From Rhizobiaceae bacterium (lineage in GTDB: Bacteria; Pseudomonadota; Alphaproteobacteria; Rhizobiales; Rhizobiaceae): a stretch of DNA of 64,000 nucleotides. Each line of letters begins with the position of its first letter. The stretch's first letter is position 1. Positions 25,372 through 33,743 of the stretch are shown one piece after another. The stretch is from NCBI GenBank assembly GCA_019635795.1, contig JAHBYV010000010.1:79382-143381 (forward strand), given 5' to 3'. A program made the translations under genes and the position numbers. Below the pieces are notes generated by a model that was not told the DNA's origin, did not search any database, and was given only the letters and a program-made list of their open reading frames with translations.

Positions 25372-27744
25372 ATGAACATTCTCGAACGTTTTCATGCAAT
25401 GGAATATGGTCCTGCCCCGGAGAGCCGCGAAGAGGCGGATTTGTGGCTTTCGTCACGTGATTTAGACAAGTCGATTTTCATTGGGGGTGAATGGCGCGCA
25501 GCTTCAGACGGCAAGGCGTTTGATACGCGCGATCCGTCTACCGGCAAGGTGCTGGCCAGATTGTCCGAGGCAAGCAAATCCGATGTTGATCTGGCAGTAG
25601 CGGCTGCTCAGAAGGCGCTGCCGAAATGGTCAGCCTCTACCGGCTTTGAGCGCGCGAAAGTGCTCTATGCAATCGGGCGAGGCATGCAACGCCATCAGCG
25701 CTTGCTGGCAGTTCTGGAATCGATGGACAATGGCAAGCCTATCCGCGAAAGCCGGGACGTTGATGTTCCGCTCGCTGTTCGCCATTTCCTGCATCATGCC
25801 GGATGGGCGCAATCCCTCGAAAAGGAATTTCCCGACCAGAAGGCGGTTGGCGTCGTCGGGCAAATAATCCCCTGGAATTTCCCCTTGCTGATGCTGGCAT
25901 GGAAAATTGCTCCCGCGCTCGCGGCAGGCTGTACCGTGGTGCTGAAACCCGCTGAATTTACCCCGCTGACGGCTATTTTGTTCGCAGAAATTTGCGAAAG
26001 GGCAGGTGTTCCCAAGGGAGTGATCAATATTGTTCCCGGTGGACCGGAAACGGGTGAGGCAATCGTCAACCATCCGGCCATCGACAAGATTGCGTTCACA
26101 GGTTCCTCTGAAGTCGGCAAGATCATCCGCAAGGCCACTGCCGGGTCGGGCAAGAAATTGTCGCTCGAACTTGGTGGAAAATCTGCCTTTATCGTTTTCG
26201 AAGATGCGGATCTGGACAGCGCCGTCGAGGGGCTGGTCGATGGCATATGGTTCAATCAGGGGCAGGTGTGTTGCGCTGGTTCGCGGCTTCTGGTTCAGGA
26301 GAGTGTGGCCGAGGCGTTGCTTGCCAAGGTCAAGCAGCGCATGTCGCGTTTGCGGGTTGGCTCACCGCTGGACAAGAATACAGACATCGGGCCGCTTGTT
26401 GATAAGAGCCAACTGGACCGCGTGAAGGGACTTGTGGCTCAGGGGGGAGCGCAGGGCGCGCAATGCTGGCAACCCGACTTCGATCTGCCAGCCACCGGCT
26501 TCTACTATCCGCCAACGCTCGCAACAAGTGTTTCGCCGGCTAATATTCTTGCCCAGGAAGAGGTGTTTGGCCCGGTTCTGGCGGCAATGAGTTTCCGCAA
26601 TCAGGAAGAAGCGATCGAGCTCGCGAACAACACTCGCTACGGCCTGGCCGCTTCGGTCTGGAGTGAGAATCTGAATGTGGCGTTGGATGTTGCACCCCAG
26701 TTGAAGGCAGGTGTCGTCTGGATCAACGGCACGAATATGTTTGACGCGGCTTGCGGCTTCGGCGGCTATCGCGAAAGCGGCTTTGGCCGCGAGGGTGGCC
26801 GCGAAGGCATGTATGAATATCTCACGCCAAAGGCGGCTCCCGGCGCGGAAATCAAGCCGGCAGGGAAAGCCCGTTATGAGAGACAGGCTGATTATGACCT
26901 TCTTTCAATCGACCGCACGGCCAAGTTGTTTATCGGCGGGAAGCAGGTGCGCCCGGATGGGGCCTATTCATTCCCTGTTCTGGACAAGAAAGGCCGCCTG
27001 GCAGGCGAATCCGGTTTGGGCAACCGAAAGGACATCCGTGATGCAGTCGCCGCAGCCCGCGCCTGCAAGGGTTGGGGTGCCACGACTGCCTGGAACCGGG
27101 CGCAAGTGCTGTATTACTTTGCCGAGAATTTGTCCGGACGCGCCGGTGAATTCGCCGCCCGCATCTCGCAATTGACAGGTACGCCGTTAGCTGCAGCGCG
27201 AAACGAGGTCGATCTGTCTATCGAGCGCCTGTTCTACCATGCGGGAATGGCTGACAAATTCGAGGGCAGGGTGCATCAGCCGCCAGCTCGCGCTGTTACA
27301 CTTGCGCTCAACGAACCGGTTGGTGTGCTCGCGGTCGTTCCGGGCGATGACGCGCCGTTGCTGGGCCTCATATCGATGGTCGCGCCAGCGCTTGCGATGG
27401 GAAACACAGTCGTTGCCGTGCCCTCGGCGCGTTCGCCGCTGGTAGCTACGGGTCTTTACGAGGTCATTGAATATTCAGACATTCCGGCTGGCGCTATCAA
27501 CATCGTTACTGGTCAGGCCGCCGAGCTGGTTTCTGTTCTTGCGCGGCATGACGATGTGGACGGCCTATGGGTTGTTGCGGATGCTGACACATGCATGGAT
27601 GCTGAAGCGCAATCAGCGGGGAATCTCAAGCGCGTGTGGACCAGCAATGGTCGTGCGGTTGATTGGAGTTCCGATGCGCTGAATGAGGCTTTCCTGCGCC
27701 GGTCGGTCGAGATCAAGAATGTTTGGGTGCCCTACGGGGATTAA
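25372..27744 (+). CDS. Two-domain aldehyde dehydrogenase of the ALDH16 type
   Basis: 790 residues: a complete aldehyde dehydrogenase (about 30-500) followed by a shorter, degenerate second one (about 520-785). In the first, catalytic Cys300 sits in NQGQVCCAG, and the general-base segment LELGGKSA and cofactor motif FTGSSEVG are intact. The second repeats the family fold (LFIGGKQV, PVGVLAVVPGDDAP, VAPALAMGNTVVAVPS, GAINIVTG) but has no NxGQxC cysteine. This is the architecture of the ALDH16 family, in which the second domain is structural. Its start is 12 bp after deoC, so the operon can turn deoxyribose 5-phosphate into glyceraldehyde phosphate and acetate. The 3' end overlaps an antisense XRE remnant. 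Confidence 0.9.
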   Translation: MNILERFHAMEYGPAPESREEADLWLSSRDLDKSIFIGGEWRAASDGKAFDTRDPSTGKVLARLSEASKSDVDLAVAAAQKALPKWSASTGFERAKVLYAIGRGMQRHQRLLAVLESMDNGKPIRESRDVDVPLAVRHFLHHAGWAQSLEKEFPDQKAVGVVGQIIPWNFPLLMLAWKIAPALAAGCTVVLKPAEFTPLTAILFAEICERAGVPKGVINIVPGGPETGEAIVNHPAIDKIAFTGSSEVGKIIRKATAGSGKKLSLELGGKSAFIVFEDADLDSAVEGLVDGIWFNQGQVCCAGSRLLVQESVAEALLAKVKQRMSRLRVGSPLDKNTDIGPLVDKSQLDRVKGLVAQGGAQGAQCWQPDFDLPATGFYYPPTLATSVSPANILAQEEVFGPVLAAMSFRNQEEAIELANNTRYGLAASVWSENLNVALDVAPQLKAGVVWINGTNMFDAACGFGGYRESGFGREGGREGMYEYLTPKAAPGAEIKPAGKARYERQADYDLLSIDRTAKLFIGGKQVRPDGAYSFPVLDKKGRLAGESGLGNRKDIRDAVAAARACKGWGATTAWNRAQVLYYFAENLSGRAGEFAARISQLTGTPLAAARNEVDLSIERLFYHAGMADKFEGRVHQPPARAVTLALNEPVGVLAVVPGDDAPLLGLISMVAPALAMGNTVVAVPSARSPLVATGLYEVIEYSDIPAGAINIVTGQAAELVSVLARHDDVDGLWVVADADTCMDAEAQSAGNLKRVWTSNGRAVDWSSDALNEAFLRRSVEIKNVWVPYGD

Positions 27745-27984
27745 CAGCACCTTGCGAGGTGATCTTGGCCAGCGCCTCAGCGGGGTCGAAGTCAAGAATT
27801 TCTGCAAGCTGCAGAAATTCAATTACGTCGATTCTTCGTTGCCCGATTCGAGGCGGGCAACGAAGGACTGATATTCTCCTGGTGCTTTCGCAAGGTCCGT
27901 CTGCGTCATTCCAGCGGCCTCCTGTTGCTCGATCAGCAACGATATGAGCGCGCTATGCAGTTCCGACCCAAGTGTTTTGACCAA
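27713..27984 (-). pseudogene. XRE-family HTH regulator broken by a one-base deletion
   Basis: Read from a TTG at 27984 the frame gives LVKTLGSELHSALISLL, then GMTQTDLAKAPGEYQSFVAR and LESGN, and stops soon after. From the GGG at 27842-27844 the next frame continues as QRRIDVIEFLQLAEILDFDP to a TGA at 27713. Joined, they form a normal small Cro/C1-type protein of about 90 residues with the hallmark FVARLESGQRRIDV. One G seems missing from what would be a GGGG run. The gene follows the NlpC/P60 gene by 20 bp and its end overlaps the aldehyde dehydrogenase gene on the other strand. It is either a young pseudogene or a sequencing error in a homopolymer. Confidence 0.75.
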
Positions 27985-28003
27985 AATTGCCCCATGAGCG
28001 GAA

Positions 28004-28864
28004 CTACTGTGTGAAAGGACGCCGGAAACATGTCGGCTGCCCGTAGAGGTAACCGATCCGGTCTATCGCTTCGAGCAACGGTTCATGTGAGACAAGCATC
28101 GTGTGGCCGTTGGCATGGATAATCGTGTCCGGGTCGGTCAGGATCGCCACATGGCCTTTCCAGAAAACAAGGTCACCGCGTTGAAGCCCGCTGGCGGGAT
28201 CGATCAGGTCGCCAACGGTTGCTTCCTGCAGGTCGGTATCCCGCAGCACATATTCACCTGCCATCGCCATGGCGGTTTGTACCAGCCCTGAACAGTCAAT
28301 ACCGAAACCGCTCGTGCCGCCCCACAAATAGGGGGTGTTGAGAAAGAGTTCAGCCACCGAAACATAGTCGTTTGCGACTGTTCCGATGGGTTGCAGGTGC
28401 CGGTCAACCAGCGCCTCGCCGTCGGCTGTTATGGCATACAAGGTGCCACGCGCTTCAACCCGTTCCACAATCGCCACGGTCGAACCGATAGACAAAACGG
28501 AGTGCCGAGGCAGTTTGAGATCAGGGCCGGGATATGCAAATGTTCTTGGGACTGAAACGCGGTGCGTCGGGCGTTCCTGCGCCTCGGCAAGGACATCGGC
28601 AGCCATATAGCCAACATAGCTATCCTGCTCTGATTGGACCCACGCCCAGCCATCCTCTTCACAGAAAAGCAGTACGGGCGCACCGTAGATGAGTTGGGTA
28701 TCAATCCCGGCGGTCTCAGACGGCTTTCGTTTAAGATCGGCTACGGGTGCGCGCACAAAGGCCCTGCGTCCTTCAACGTAACGCGGAACTTCGATAATGC
28801 CTTCAAGTCGTGCATCCGCGACATCGGGACGAATGGCGTTAAGTCGCGGGTCGAGTGTGTTCAA
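28004..28864 (-). CDS. NlpC/P60 peptidase with SH3-like domains
   Basis: 286 residues. N-terminal SH3-like segments (about 30-155) are followed by an NlpC/P60 domain (about 165-285). The catalytic Cys is in GIDCSGLVQ and the His in KGHVAILTD, with a further polar residue in IHANGH. Such enzymes cut gamma-D-glutamyl-diamino-acid bonds in peptidoglycan peptides. No signal peptide is visible, so it may act on recycled cytoplasmic muropeptides, which would suit the leucyl-aminopeptidase-type gene in the same operon. It overlaps the upstream MarR gene by 4 bp. Confidence 0.9.
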   Translation of the reverse strand: MNTLDPRLNAIRPDVADARLEGIIEVPRYVEGRRAFVRAPVADLKRKPSETAGIDTQLIYGAPVLLFCEEDGWAWVQSEQDSYVGYMAADVLAEAQERPTHRVSVPRTFAYPGPDLKLPRHSVLSIGSTVAIVERVEARGTLYAITADGEALVDRHLQPIGTVANDYVSVAELFLNTPYLWGGTSGFGIDCSGLVQTAMAMAGEYVLRDTDLQEATVGDLIDPASGLQRGDLVFWKGHVAILTDPDTIIHANGHTMLVSHEPLLEAIDRIGYLYGQPTCFRRPFTQ

Positions 28865-29211
28865 AGCGGAAGTTCCCTTGCCTTGGCAATGATCGTATCG
28901 CCAAAACGCTCGACAAATAAAGCACCCTCAACGGTTCTGCCTATCAACACGTTGCGCTTGTCGCGCTCGTCCCTGTGGCGTGTGACAAGCTTCAGCGCGC
29001 CCATCGTGTCCAATGCCCGTGAAATCACCGGCTTTGTCACGCCGAGCCTTTGAGCAAGACCGCGAACAGTATGGGGTGGCTGGTCCAGATAGATGCAGAG
29101 CAAAATGGCGATCTGACGCGTGGAAAGATCTGGCCCGTCCGAAAGGACTTCGGACAGAGCCACCTGCTGCCACAGCCGCAGAGCTTGTGTGGGGCGCAAA
29201 ACGATTGCCAT
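28861..29211 (-). CDS. MarR-family transcriptional regulator
   Basis: 116 residues, short for MarR. The winged helix is clear: LSTRQIAILLCIYL, then helix-turn-helix TVRGLAQRLGVTKPVISRAL, then the wing DERDKRNVLI. The C-terminal dimerisation helix is short. It lies between the M17 peptidase gene (43 bp upstream) and the NlpC/P60 gene, with which it overlaps by ATGA. Control of this peptide or cell-wall turnover operon is inferred from location; the ligand is unknown. Confidence 0.85.
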   Translation of the reverse strand: MAIVLRPTQALRLWQQVALSEVLSDGPDLSTRQIAILLCIYLDQPPHTVRGLAQRLGVTKPVISRALDTMGALKLVTRHRDERDKRNVLIGRTVEGALFVERFGDTIIAKARELPL

Positions 29212-29253
29212 ACTCCAAGCGTACCCTGCAATCGTTTCGTATCCGTTACAGTA

Positions 29254-30615
29254 TCATCCCCTGTACCTTTGGGACAGAACCTGCTCCAGCGCGTGAATGC
29301 ATTGGGCTTCGCCGCCAACGGGCGACCACGGCTTGGCGGTTGGATTCCATCCGTAAACGTCGAAATGCGCCCAGCTTGCCGCCTTCTCAACAAAGCGTTG
29401 CAGAAACAGGGCTGCCGTTATCGAACCCGCGAAACCGTCCGTCGTAACGTTGTTTGTATCGGCGATACGGGACTCGAGTTTCGATTTGTAAGGCTGCCAC
29501 AGCGGCATTCGCCAAAGCGGATCGAACACGCGGGCTGCGGCGTCTTCCAGTTCGGCGGCAAATTGCTCGTCATCCGTATAGAAGGGCGGCAAATCCGGCC
29601 CCAAAGCAACGCGAGCCGCACCGGTCAAGGTTGCCATGTCGATCAGCAACGCTGGTTCTTCTTCGTCTGCAAGCGCGAGTGCGTCTGCAAGGATCAAACG
29701 GCCTTCCGCATCGGTATTCCCGATTTCCACGCTTATGCCTTTGCGGCTTTGCAGCACATCACCCGGCCGGAATGCATTGCCGGAAATGGAATTTTCGACT
29801 GCAGGAATCAGCACCCGCAGGCGGACATTCAACTTGGCACCCATAATCATAGAGGCAAGCCCAAGAACATTTGCTGCCCCGCCCATGTCCTTCTTCATCA
29901 GCAGCATCCCGCTTGCGGGTTTGATGTCCAGCCCGCCAGTGTCAAAGCAAACGCCCTTGCCAACCAGCGTTACCTTAGGAGCACTGAGCGGCCCCCAACG
30001 AATGTCGATGAGCCGGGGTGCGTGCGCCGACGCGCGTCCAACCGCATGAATCATAAAGAGTTTTTCAGAAAGCAGAGCCTCACCGGCAGTCACGGAGACA
30101 TCGGCACCGTGAGCAGTTGCGAGTGTGCGGGCAGCAGCTTCGAGCTGTTCCGGACCCATATCATTGGTCGGTGTATTGATAAGATCACGCGCCAGACAAA
30201 TGCCGTCTGCAATGCGATTTGCGCGGACAATATCGGCATTTTCCGGCGCCACGAACCGGATCGACCGACCGCTTTCCTTGCGGTAGCGAGAGAATTCATA
30301 TGCGCCCAGACGCAGCGCAATGGCAGCCAATGTCGGGTCGCACAACTCACCCTCGATGCGCCAGTCACCGTCGGGAAGGCCTTTGGAGAGCGCCGCAAGG
30401 TTAAGCATGGCATCTGGCTTGTCGGAATGGCCGAACAGCGCGCTTTCTATTGCACCGTCTTTGCCGGGCACTATGAGCAGTTTGCCCTCAGCCGCCTTGA
30501 ATGCGTTGGATTTTGCCCATGAAAGAGCGGGCTCTCGCACATTCCCAAGAGAGTCTCCATCGACCAGGTCAAGAGGATGCGCGTCAGCTTCGGCGCTCAA
30601 AAATTCAAACTGCAT
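29254..30615 (-). CDS. Leucyl-aminopeptidase family (M17) metallopeptidase
   Basis: 453 residues from the ATG at 30615, with AAGGA six bases upstream; an ATG at 30621 would add two residues. The M17 catalytic domain fills the C-terminal two thirds, with LVGKGVCFDTGGLDIKP, metal-binding GNTDAEGRL and the catalytic Lys in MKKDMGGAA. It removes N-terminal residues from peptides using two metal ions, in the cytoplasm. This is the divergent subfamily common in Rhizobiales rather than PepA itself, as the N-terminal domain is short and different. It is the first gene of a minus-strand operon with MarR, NlpC/P60 and an XRE gene, suggesting turnover of peptidoglycan or other peptides. Confidence 0.9.
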   Translation of the reverse strand: MQFEFLSAEADAHPLDLVDGDSLGNVREPALSWAKSNAFKAAEGKLLIVPGKDGAIESALFGHSDKPDAMLNLAALSKGLPDGDWRIEGELCDPTLAAIALRLGAYEFSRYRKESGRSIRFVAPENADIVRANRIADGICLARDLINTPTNDMGPEQLEAAARTLATAHGADVSVTAGEALLSEKLFMIHAVGRASAHAPRLIDIRWGPLSAPKVTLVGKGVCFDTGGLDIKPASGMLLMKKDMGGAANVLGLASMIMGAKLNVRLRVLIPAVENSISGNAFRPGDVLQSRKGISVEIGNTDAEGRLILADALALADEEEPALLIDMATLTGAARVALGPDLPPFYTDDEQFAAELEDAAARVFDPLWRMPLWQPYKSKLESRIADTNNVTTDGFAGSITAALFLQRFVEKAASWAHFDVYGWNPTAKPWSPVGGEAQCIHALEQVLSQRYRG

Positions 30616-30717
30616 AGCCATTCCTTAATGAGACGGGGCAGCAATTAACCAACCGTTAGGGTTAACAGAATATTTCTTCCCTACATCGCGGTTTTGGGCC
30701 GCAGCGGAGTGAGGGAA

Positions 30718-31530
30718 ATGCTGGCGATTTGGACCAACAACACCGGGAACGCAACGGGCAAATCCATGATTCGGGTCGCAATGGTAATAGCACTTACTGC
30801 AAGCGTCTCTGCTTGCGCGAACAGCAAGATGACAACGGGCTCAATAAATAAGACCGGTTCCGCCGGCCAGCAGATGGCAATCGCAATCGGGGACACCCGT
30901 TCGCTTGGTGAGGCTTATGCTGCAAGGCCAAGCGATAAATCGATCGCATTGGGATACGCAAATGCGCTGCAAAACGATGGCAACGCCACTCAGGCGCTGG
31001 CGGTCGTTCGCAAGCTTGCGATCGAGTATCCCAAGGATCGTGAAGTCCTTGCGGCATATGGCAAAGCACTGGCTTCGTCAGGTCAACTCGAACCGGCGCT
31101 TGACGCGGTTCGCAGGGCGCAAACGCCTGAATATCCTGACTGGAGGCTGATGTCGGCTGAAGCATCTATTGTGGATCAGCTTGGCAATCGTGAGCAGGCA
31201 AGGGACCTTTACCGGAGGGCGCTGGACATCCAGCCCAACGAACCAAGTGTCCTGTCTAACCTCGCAATGTCCTATGTCATGGAAGGCAATCTGAAGGTTG
31301 CAGAAGGCTATCTGGAAACCGCAGTCAGGCAACCGGGAGCCGATAGCCGTGTTCGGCAAAATCTGGCGCTGGTCGTTGGTCTGCAGGGTCGATTCAACGA
31401 GGCTGAACAGATAGCATCGCAGGATATTTCGCCCGAACAGGCGAAGGCAAACGTTACTTACCTGCGCCGCATGTTGTCCCAGCAGAATGCCTGGGGGCAG
31501 CTTAAGGACAAGGAAAAGAACACAAACTGA
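30718..31530 (+). CDS. tadD: TPR lipoprotein of the Tad pilus system
   Basis: About 270 residues from the ATG at 30718, with GGAG 8 bases upstream; an ATG at 30766 (MIRVAMVIALTASVSAC) is an alternative that gives a more compact lipoprotein signal. The lipobox VSAC is followed by a Thr/Ser linker and then tetratricopeptide repeats across about 90-250, for example EVLAAYGKALASSGQLEPAL and LSNLAMSYVMEGNLKVAEGY. This is the TadD/CpaO-type pilotin-like protein that supports assembly of Flp pilus secretion machinery. It converges on tadC, at the edge of the Tad locus, and shares a terminator with it. Confidence 0.8.
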   Translation: MLAIWTNNTGNATGKSMIRVAMVIALTASVSACANSKMTTGSINKTGSAGQQMAIAIGDTRSLGEAYAARPSDKSIALGYANALQNDGNATQALAVVRKLAIEYPKDREVLAAYGKALASSGQLEPALDAVRRAQTPEYPDWRLMSAEASIVDQLGNREQARDLYRRALDIQPNEPSVLSNLAMSYVMEGNLKVAEGYLETAVRQPGADSRVRQNLALVVGLQGRFNEAEQIASQDISPEQAKANVTYLRRMLSQQNAWGQLKDKEKNTN

Positions 31531-31600
31531 CCGGGTTTTATGGCTCCAAAACACCCATTCCCGACGCAAAACAGTCTGTTTAGACAATAATACGACCGTA

Positions 31601-31628
31601 AAAGCCCGCTTTTTGAGCGGGCTTTTTG
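31601..31628. terminator. Bidirectional terminator between tadD and tadC
   Basis: AAGCCCGCT-TTTTG-AGCGGGCTT, a perfect 9-bp stem, is followed by TTTTT on the plus strand and by CTTTTA on the minus strand. It stands between the convergent tadD and tadC genes and probably ends both transcripts. Confidence 0.85.
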
Positions 31629-31650
31629 GTATTTACGGTGCAAGACGGTC

Positions 31651-32664
31651 CTAGCGGGCGTTGCTGTTCATCATCCCAGCAAAGCCGCCCTGGGCGCTGA
31701 TCTGCATCCCCGCCGGGCCGAGAATGATAAGGAACAGAACCGGCAGAAAGAACAGGATCATCGGCACAGTAAGTTTGGGCGGAAGGGCAGCAGCTTTCTT
31801 CTCCGCAGCAGTCATACGCGCTTCCCGGCTTTCGGCGGCAAGTACACGCAATGCGTGTGCAACGGGTGTACCGTAGCGCTCTGCCTGGATCAGCGCCTGA
31901 GTGACGGACTTGACCGACTCCACACCGGTTCGGGCCGCGAAGTTTTCGTAGGCCTGACGGCGCTCCTGAAGGAAGGAAAGTTCGGCAGTGGTCAGTACAA
32001 GCTCTTCGGCAAGGTCTACCGATTGCGCCCCGATTTCCTCAGCCACCTTCTTGAGGGCGGCCTCGACCGACATGCCGGATTCCACGCAAATGAGCATCAG
32101 ATCGAGCGCGTCGGGAAAAGCCTTCTGAATCGACTGCTTGCGCTTGTTAGCGCGGTTGTTGACGTAAAGGATCGGAGCATAAAACCCGGCATAGGCGCAC
32201 AGGATGCAAATGAAGAAGCGGATTGGCGCGGCCTGCTCGGCGAACTCGCCAAGGCCATAAACGTAGAACAGTGCAGCGCCAAAGAACACAAAAGGCAGAA
32301 TGAGGCGGAAGAACAGGAACCGGGTCAGCGGGTCATTGCCTCGAAACCCGGCCACTTTGAGTTTGGCGATGGTGTTTTCGTCCGCAAGGGCGCGCCGCAG
32401 GTCCAGCCTGTCAACGATAGACCGCATCCCCTTTGATTCTTCAACGCGCAATCCGCGCCGACGGTTCTCCGCTTCCGCCAGTCTGGAGCGCTGCTTGCTG
32501 CGAAGCTCTTCGCGCTCAAGCGCGACGGTTTTCATGCGCGATTCAAGGCTATTGCCGCTGAAGGACGGGATAAGGGTCAACAGCGAGGCGAAAACGGCGA
32601 TGGCGACGAACAGGGATACCAGAAACGATCCGTCCGTGAGCGTGGAGTAAACGAAGCTCGTCAT
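31651..32664 (-). CDS. tadC: Tad pilus inner-membrane platform protein TadC
   Basis: 337 residues. A type II secretion F domain lies at about 180-310, with hydrophobic segments at the N-terminus (SFLVSLFVAIAVFASLL), about 120-170, and the C-terminus (LTVPMILFFLPVLFLIILG). TadC and TadB form the inner-membrane base on which Flp pilin is polymerised. The region before the F domain is charged, as in relatives. It follows tadB by 3 bp and is the last gene of the minus-strand Tad operon, ending before a bidirectional terminator. Confidence 0.92.
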   Translation of the reverse strand: MTSFVYSTLTDGSFLVSLFVAIAVFASLLTLIPSFSGNSLESRMKTVALEREELRSKQRSRLAEAENRRRGLRVEESKGMRSIVDRLDLRRALADENTIAKLKVAGFRGNDPLTRFLFFRLILPFVFFGAALFYVYGLGEFAEQAAPIRFFICILCAYAGFYAPILYVNNRANKRKQSIQKAFPDALDLMLICVESGMSVEAALKKVAEEIGAQSVDLAEELVLTTAELSFLQERRQAYENFAARTGVESVKSVTQALIQAERYGTPVAHALRVLAAESREARMTAAEKKAAALPPKLTVPMILFFLPVLFLIILGPAGMQISAQGGFAGMMNSNAR

Positions 32665-32667
32665 TGC

Positions 32668-33699
32668 TCAAACCTCGAAATTCATCATCTGGCGCATGAT
32701 GAAAATACCAATACCCATCCAGAATGCGCCAATTCCCAGCATGAGATTACCCGTAGGCTCGGTGAAGAGCGGCATGATGTAGGTGGGGCTTGTCAGATAG
32801 ACGAGAAAAGCCACGACCACCGGCAGCGCGCCGATAATGACCGCCGAGGCTTTTGCTTCCATGGACAGGGCCGAGACCTTCGCCTTCATCTTCTTGCGGT
32901 CACGCAAGACGCGCGAGAGATTTCCAAGGGCTTCTGACAGGTTACCACCGGCCTGCGACTGGATCTGGATCACAATCCCGAAGAAGCCTGCTTCGGCGCA
33001 GGGCATTGTTTCGGTCATGCGCATGGCCGCTTCAGGGATAGGCATACCGATCTGCTGGGCTTCAACGATGCGCCTGAATTCCCTGCGCACCGGCTCGCGT
33101 GCCTCGGTGGCAATGAGCCGGATACCATCATTAAGCGGAAGGCCGGACTTGACGGCGCGAACGATAATGTCCAGCGCATTGGGGAACTCTTCAAGGAAGT
33201 GCTTTACCCGGCGCTTGCGCAAGAATGAAACGACGAAACGCGGCAAGCCAACGGCTCCCACAATGATCAGAGCAGGCAGCAGATAAAGCGGCAGGCCGAT
33301 AAGCAGCCCACCGAAAGTCAGAACAACCCCGGATACGGCCGAATACATGTAGAACCGCTCCATCGATGTATCGAGACCGGCTTGCTTGATCTGAATTTTG
33401 AGGGGAGGTCGCAGCGTGTTGCGCTCGCGTGTTTTATGGCGGTCCTCAAGGTCCTTCAGTGTTTCCTGCACAGCCTTGCGGCGCTTGGAAATGTCGGCCT
33501 GCCGGTCGCGCACCAACTTTGCGGCGTTGCGCTCGTCTTCAGCCCGCTTCACGCTTTCATAGCGCTTTTGTTGATGCTTTTCTTCCCGCACGCTGTTGTA
33601 AAGCAGGGCATAGGCGAGCGCGCCCGCGGAAATTGCCGAAAGCACCAGCACCCCGATGAAGGTGAGATCAAACCCGAACACTTGCACCACCTTACTCAA
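32668..33699 (-). CDS. tadB: Tad pilus inner-membrane platform protein TadB
   Basis: 343 residues if started at the TTG at 33699. A GTG at 33681 behind AAGGTGG, giving MFGFDLTFIGVLVL, looks like the better start but is not certain. An N-terminal membrane segment, a basic coiled stretch (about 40-95), then two hydrophobic segments and an F domain (about 170-300) with FPNALDIIVRAVKSGLPLND are visible. It is the partner of TadC in the pilus base. It lies between cpaF (44 bp upstream) and tadC (3 bp downstream). Confidence 0.92.
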   Translation of the reverse strand: MSKVVQVFGFDLTFIGVLVLSAISAGALAYALLYNSVREEKHQQKRYESVKRAEDERNAAKLVRDRQADISKRRKAVQETLKDLEDRHKTRERNTLRPPLKIQIKQAGLDTSMERFYMYSAVSGVVLTFGGLLIGLPLYLLPALIIVGAVGLPRFVVSFLRKRRVKHFLEEFPNALDIIVRAVKSGLPLNDGIRLIATEAREPVRREFRRIVEAQQIGMPIPEAAMRMTETMPCAEAGFFGIVIQIQSQAGGNLSEALGNLSRVLRDRKKMKAKVSALSMEAKASAVIIGALPVVVAFLVYLTSPTYIMPLFTEPTGNLMLGIGAFWMGIGIFIMRQMMNFEV

Positions 33700-33743
33700 A
33701 CACCGAACAACTCAAAGGCACCGAAACGCGGCACTCTTCAAAC

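Noticed and set aside
29050-30522. 490-codon open frame on the plus strand
   Set aside because: It is fully antisense to the M17 peptidase gene, has biased Arg/Cys/His composition and no family features; an artefact of GC-rich codon use.
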